A stretch of DNA of 9,335 nt, taken from Planctomycetales bacterium. Lineage in GTDB: Bacteria; Planctomycetota; Planctomycetia; Pirellulales; Thermoguttaceae. Positions 6,701-9,335 of the stretch are shown piece after piece. Where the stretch lies: assembly GCA_007127495.1 (NCBI GenBank), contig SKZG01000411.1:1-9335 (forward strand), read 5' to 3'. Under the pieces are notes generated by a model, which searched no databases, was not told where the DNA came from, and worked only from the letters and a program-made list of their open reading frames with translations. Position 1 is the first letter of the stretch; every line of letters starts with the position of its first letter. Position numbers and translations under genes: made by a program.

Positions 6701-8513
6701 GAATTCGCAGGCGGGCGACGCGTCGTCCGGGATGGCGACGGCGCGCCTGGCAAAGTTGCTCGCCCAGGCTGAGCAACCGTCGGCGGCGGAGTCCGCCTAC
6801 CGGCATCTGGCCGCCCACTACGCCGACGTGGTATGTTTGGACGGCAAAACCGGCCGCGAAATCATTGAGTCGCTCTCGGACGCCCGGTTGGCGCGGTTCC
6901 TGTCCGGCGCTGCTTCGAGCTGGCCGGAGGGTAGGATCGAGGTGAGTGAACTCAAGGCGAATCGCCCGGCAACACAGGGACTCTACCCGCTCGAATTTCG
7001 CGGCGATCCCGGCCCGTTTTTCCGCAACACGGTCATCCGAATGGACCAGAGTCGGCGGTCGCTATTCGCCGCGGACGGGCTTGGGCAGGTGCGGTGGTCG
7101 CTCCCACTGGTCGAACCCGGCAGCCCGCATTCCTTTGCCTTCAACCCCTCGAATACCTATGTTCGGGCGAGTGGGCATCTGGTGGTGGTGTCGCTCGGTT
7201 ATCGGATCGCCGCCATTGATACTCTAGGGCGGGCGGGCGGTGGAGAGGCACGCATTCTGTGGTCGGAAGACTTGACACAAGGCGGCTTCGATCAATCCCT
7301 TCTTCGCGCCGCTCCGCAGGGCCGCCCCCAACTTCCGCAGGGCATGGGGATGGTTCAGCATGGCTCGCACCAGTTGGGGTCCCTCGGGCCGGTTACCCCC
7401 CGGTATGTATCCTTCCAACACTATCGTAACCTGGTTGCGGTGGATCCGATGACGGGCGAAACACTTTGGGTGCGTCATGGCGTGCCGCCGGGTGCCACGC
7501 TTTTCGGCGACGCCCACTACGTGTTGGCCGCTTCGCCGGAACACAGCGATATTCTTGTGATCAGCGCTTTGGACGGCTCGCTGATCGGGAAGCGTTCGCT
7601 CCCGGAATTCGAAGCGTCCGGTAATCAGGCCGGTCTTTCGCCCGCAGCACGGCGCCGCTTCAGTCAGGCTCTGATGACTACGGTGGGACGCAACATTGTG
7701 GTTTCACGCGTCGATCCGTCGGATGGCCGGCAGGTGCTCGGCTTGTTCGATCCCCTGGAGCAGCGTTATGTTTGGGGGCCGTTGCGGACCGCGCCTGGCC
7801 ACACCACGCATTTCGGCGAGGAGCTTATCGCGCTGCTCGCCGCCGACGGGACACTGAAGCTCATCCGGATGGACGACGGCAGCGAGATTGTGAACGCGAA
7901 ACTTCCCGGCGAAGCCACCGCAACGGAAATCCATCTGCTGCGCGCCGGCGAAACCTACCTGGTTGTTACCAACCGCCCACGGATGCGCAATCAGCGAATC
8001 AACCCCTTGCCTGGTATGCAATTTCGGGCGATCGGCGACGGGCGCGTGTATGCTTTCGACTTGGAAGGAAGGTCTCTGTGGCCTAAGCCGGCGGTCGTGG
8101 AAGACCAATCGCTCGTGCTCCATCAGCCCGAGGACCTGCCGGTGATCGTATTTGCCAGCCAATCGTACAATCCGCACCGAAGCGGGGTCGATCGGTTCAC
8201 CACGCGGATCGAGTGTTTGGACAAGAGAAACGGTCGGATGGCTTATCGCGGCACTTTTTCCGGCCCCACTGCGACGTTTCAGGTGGTCGGCGATGCGGAG
8301 ACCGCCACGGTCGAGATCCAGTTGCAGCGTGATGTGGTGAAACTGCTGCTTACCGACGGAGAGTACGTGCCCGTGGAATCGGAACCCGTCAGTGCCGGCG
8401 CCGCCGTGCTGAAGGCGATTAGCGGGGTGATCGGTCCCGGAACCTTTTTTGGCGGGGGTGCATGGGACTTACAGCTTCTGCCGGAGCCGGCGGCGCCGGA
8501 TCCAGAGCGATAG
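3783..8513 (+). CDS. Giant exported PQQ-like beta-propeller / TPR protein
   Basis: A 1576-residue protein with an N-terminal signal peptide (arginine-rich start, core RVAVAGVAVLFG, cleavage after TAVA near residue 40). Residues 64 to about 235 are TPR-like helices. A first BamB/PQQ-type propeller opens with QWTMVRGNPSRN (279-290). Its blades are marked by VDLRTGKRLW (D357), HDIRTGKLEW (D457), LEAATGELLW (W518), VDLATRSLLW (D562), LDLVDGRQRW (D629) and RLADGKPAW (D670). TPR-like repeats follow (about 771-1060, e.g. ALALHGELLLDEGKRDEAI). A second, more diverged propeller then runs to the C-terminus (FAADGLGQVRW D1098, VDPMTGETLW D1221, FDLEGRSLW D1426, LDKRNGRMAY D1480). There is no Cys-Cys pair as in quinoprotein alcohol dehydrogenases, so it is probably a cofactor-free scaffold or protein-binding propeller. 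ATG 3783 is the first in-frame start after a stop at 3729. It has no clear Shine-Dalgarno but fits the upstream promoter. Function unknown; probably periplasmic, co-transcribed with the next gene. Confidence 0.85.
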   Translation: MTPGIRNRFAPLRVSRAGWAARLRVAVAGVAVLFGPTAVAQVPGGGLPPGQELPENVFLPTPRDTLRRLADAQELLRLRRFGEAVRNLGSILDAEEDFFFQPDRDEPIHRSLKAEAQQLIGTLPRAGRELYELQYGPQARRMLAESLADGNVAKLAEVSRRFFHTEAGYEATFLLGLHHLDHGRPLAAAVTMQRLHSVLETDRKFQPALSLAAAAAWFQTGETDRAFELLAAVKSRREGEPLRLGRREIPWFAPHEMTDTSLADFLGVSAVKTAHEARQWTMVRGNPSRNASARGGSPLLNIRWEVPTADDPLIEWLVTQQQQQDLQQGIPPIPELHPLVVDEVVLMRTTRNLLAVDLRTGKRLWEVPVDDPLESLLRVSQTGPGAAAQVQQVPLAVRERVLHDRTFGSLSSDGQRVYTIEDLTPSMGLPYTRQIVRGPVRLASGQPRPYNRLAAHDIRTGKLEWHLGGAEDEYALRLAEAFFLGPPLPLRGQLFVLAEIKDEIRLLALEAATGELLWTQSLAMVEEGVLHSPARRLAGLSPAYADGILVCPTSAGAVVAVDLATRSLLWGYRYPQSLLARQRPAIFAMQFRTYPGRQASAQWTDANPIISDGRVLLTPTDSDLLLCLDLVDGRQRWSVPREDDLYVACVHDGKVVVVGPQRARALRLADGKPAWNGRSLEFPDGGMPSGHGFYSGNKYFVPLTTAQILTVDLDYGQAVYTARSRHGHVPGNLVGCEGMVLSQSPGGLAAYRQLNVLRDEVADRLAEDPDDAPALALHGELLLDEGKRDEAIRSLNRSYRLAPERRTADLLREAMLDGLRQEFHAFHGRAGEIQSLLYEPREHAEFLRIMADGLHAAGHWSEAFEHYLKLVEFDEDCRRLEPVDTSLSLRGDRWIRARLAALRAEASGEEAAEIERLIASRMRDAIDTGAAADLLRFLDYFGDHADIEPARDALVRALVDAGRLMQAELVLFGNSQAGDASSGMATARLAKLLAQAEQPSAAESAYRHLAAHYADVVCLDGKTGREIIESLSDARLARFLSGAASSWPEGRIEVSELKANRPATQGLYPLEFRGDPGPFFRNTVIRMDQSRRSLFAADGLGQVRWSLPLVEPGSPHSFAFNPSNTYVRASGHLVVVSLGYRIAAIDTLGRAGGGEARILWSEDLTQGGFDQSLLRAAPQGRPQLPQGMGMVQHGSHQLGSLGPVTPRYVSFQHYRNLVAVDPMTGETLWVRHGVPPGATLFGDAHYVLAASPEHSDILVISALDGSLIGKRSLPEFEASGNQAGLSPAARRRFSQALMTTVGRNIVVSRVDPSDGRQVLGLFDPLEQRYVWGPLRTAPGHTTHFGEELIALLAADGTLKLIRMDDGSEIVNAKLPGEATATEIHLLRAGETYLVVTNRPRMRNQRINPLPGMQFRAIGDGRVYAFDLEGRSLWPKPAVVEDQSLVLHQPEDLPVIVFASQSYNPHRSGVDRFTTRIECLDKRNGRMAYRGTFSGPTATFQVVGDAETATVEIQLQRDVVKLLLTDGEYVPVESEPVSAGAAVLKAISGVIGPGTFFGGGAWDLQLLPEPAAPDPER
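4740..4754 (+). repeat. (CAG)5 trinucleotide run inside the propeller gene
   Basis: Five CAG codons encode Q320-Q324, followed by DLQQG. The tract lies in a loop before the first blade motif of the first propeller. It is in frame, so length changes would alter only the glutamine count. Minor feature. Confidence 0.7.
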
Positions 8514-8554
8514 GAATCGCAATCGCGAGAACTCCCGTCCCTCAAAACGCACTT

Positions 8555-8559
8555 AAGGA
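8555..8559 (+). promoter_or_regulatory. Ribosome binding site deciding the toroid-protein start
   Basis: AAGGA lies 8 nt before the ATG at 8568. It supports that start for the last gene, which runs off the window. No promoter-like sequence is seen in the 54-bp gap after the propeller gene, which supports co-transcription. Confidence 0.5.
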
Positions 8560-8567
8560 AGTTCAAA

Positions 8568-9335
8568 ATGATCAAGAGCATAACCGGCTATTGCGGTGTC
8601 GCGATTGTAGCGGCGGCGTACGCCGTTCCGGCAGTCGCCTTGGACGAGGCGGAAGTCCGTCGGGCCACGGAGCGGGGCTTGCAGTGGCTTGCCGGCCAGC
8701 AGTCGCGGGGCGGGCACTGGTCGGCCCAGGGGGGAAGGTACCCGACATCGATGACCGCCATGGCCGCGAATGCCCTGTTGTGTGAGGGGTCAACCACCAC
8801 ACAGGGCCGCTATGCTCCCAACATCCGGCTCGCCGTCGATTATCTCTTAAGCCGGAGCCGGCCCAACGGGCTGATCGGCGATCCGACTCGAGACGACCGC
8901 TATACCTACGGGCACGGCTTCTCCATGCTGTTCCTCTCGCAGGTGTTGGGCGAGGAGGAGGACGCGGAACGGCGAGCAGAGTTGGTCGACGTGCTGACGC
9001 GGGCCGCTCTGTTTTGCGGCCAGGCCCAGACCAAACCTGGCGGATGGGGATACGTGAGCGCGAAAGACGGCGCTGGGTTCGACGAAGGTTCGACGACGGT
9101 CACCCAGGTGCAGGGGCTTCGGGCCTCCCGTAACGCGGGGATTCCGGTGCCTGCGGAAATCGTCGAGAAGGCGATTGAATACATTCGCCGCTGCACCACC
9201 CCCGAGGGTGGCGTACAATATAATTCAGCCGGGGGCGGAGGACGGCCCGCGATCACTGCGGCCGCCATCACCTGCCTTTTCAATGCCGGCGAATACGATA
9301 GTGAATACGTCCCGAAACTGCTCGATTACTGCAAG
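8568..9335 (+). CDS. Secreted terpenoid-cyclase/prenyltransferase-toroid (squalene-oxidase-repeat) protein, 3' end missing
   Basis: The frame is open for 256 codons to the window edge, so the C-terminus is missing. It begins with a signal peptide (MIKSITGYCGVAIVAAAYAV, cleavage after AVA at residue 24), so the product is exported. Alpha/alpha-toroid repeats of the squalene-hopene-cyclase/prenyltransferase superfamily follow. They include a QW-like motif LQWLAGQQSRGGHW (38-51), TSMTAMAANALL (60-71), YTYGHGFSMLFLSQVLGE (112-129), a second QW-like KPGGWGY (156-162), then STTVTQVQGLRASRNAGIPV and TTPEGGVQYN. This repeat pattern, with YGHGF, matches secreted planctomycete proteins annotated with prenyltransferase/squalene-oxidase repeats. 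No DxDD protonation motif of true triterpene cyclases is visible in this part. A structural or binding role is therefore as likely as enzyme activity. It lies 54 bp after the propeller gene, same strand, probably one operon. Cys9 has no lipobox context. Confidence 0.85.
   Translation, partial: MIKSITGYCGVAIVAAAYAVPAVALDEAEVRRATERGLQWLAGQQSRGGHWSAQGGRYPTSMTAMAANALLCEGSTTTQGRYAPNIRLAVDYLLSRSRPNGLIGDPTRDDRYTYGHGFSMLFLSQVLGEEEDAERRAELVDVLTRAALFCGQAQTKPGGWGYVSAKDGAGFDEGSTTVTQVQGLRASRNAGIPVPAEIVEKAIEYIRRCTTPEGGVQYNSAGGGGRPAITAAAITCLFNAGEYDSEYVPKLLDYCK

Noticed and set aside
3783..8513. PQQ-dependent dehydrogenase
   Set aside because: The blade motifs are PQQ/BamB-like, but the protein lacks an adjacent Cys-Cys pair and the usual single eight-bladed catalytic domain. 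The two propellers are separated by TPR-like helices, so a cofactor-free propeller is favoured.
9211..9224. TATAAT-like sequence near the right end
   Set aside because: It lies inside the toroid coding frame (codons for VQYN) and has no gene start downstream within the window.

Overview
The window looks like chromosomal DNA of a GC-rich member of the Planctomycetota, most likely Pirellulales-like. The evidence is the gene mix: a secreted ThuA-domain protein, a very large secreted protein with PQQ-type propeller and TPR-like repeats, a secreted squalene-cyclase-fold (toroid) protein and a variant HU protein. This taxonomic call comes from gene families and composition, not from a marker gene.

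Layout, left to right. (1) Positions 2-1561 (+): most of purH, cut at its 5' end by the window edge. (2) Positions 1562-1783: a 70-bp MITE-like element with 14-bp perfect terminal inverted repeats and a 5-bp flanking direct repeat. It is followed by a promoter with an extended -10 and a leader hairpin. (3) Positions 1784-2734 (+): a secreted ThuA-domain protein. (4) Positions 2735-3020: a convergent intergenic stretch with a 15-bp tandem duplication and several inverted repeats. (5) Positions 3021-3341 (-): an HU-family DNA-binding protein. (6) Positions 3342-3782: a divergent intergenic region, AT-rich by local standards. It holds a leftward intrinsic terminator with no gene ahead of it, roughly helically phased A/T tracts, tandem hairpins and a rightward promoter with a perfect TATAAT. 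(7) Positions 3783-8513 (+): a 1576-residue exported propeller/TPR/propeller protein. (8) From 8568 to the window edge (+): the first 256 codons of a secreted terpenoid-cyclase/prenyltransferase-toroid protein, 54 bp downstream of gene 7 and probably in the same operon.

How the genes relate. purH is housekeeping purine synthesis. The ThuA-like gene has its own promoter and looks like an independent exported sugar-metabolism or carbohydrate-associated protein. The HU gene is a separate leftward unit. The last two genes form the most interesting unit: two exported repeat-scaffold proteins behind one strong promoter, neither showing an obvious catalytic signature in the part seen. I see no CRISPR array, tRNA, rRNA, phage or recognisable defence system. 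The best candidates for under-described biology are the propeller/toroid pair, the MITE-like element after purH, and the non-coding region between HU and the propeller gene.
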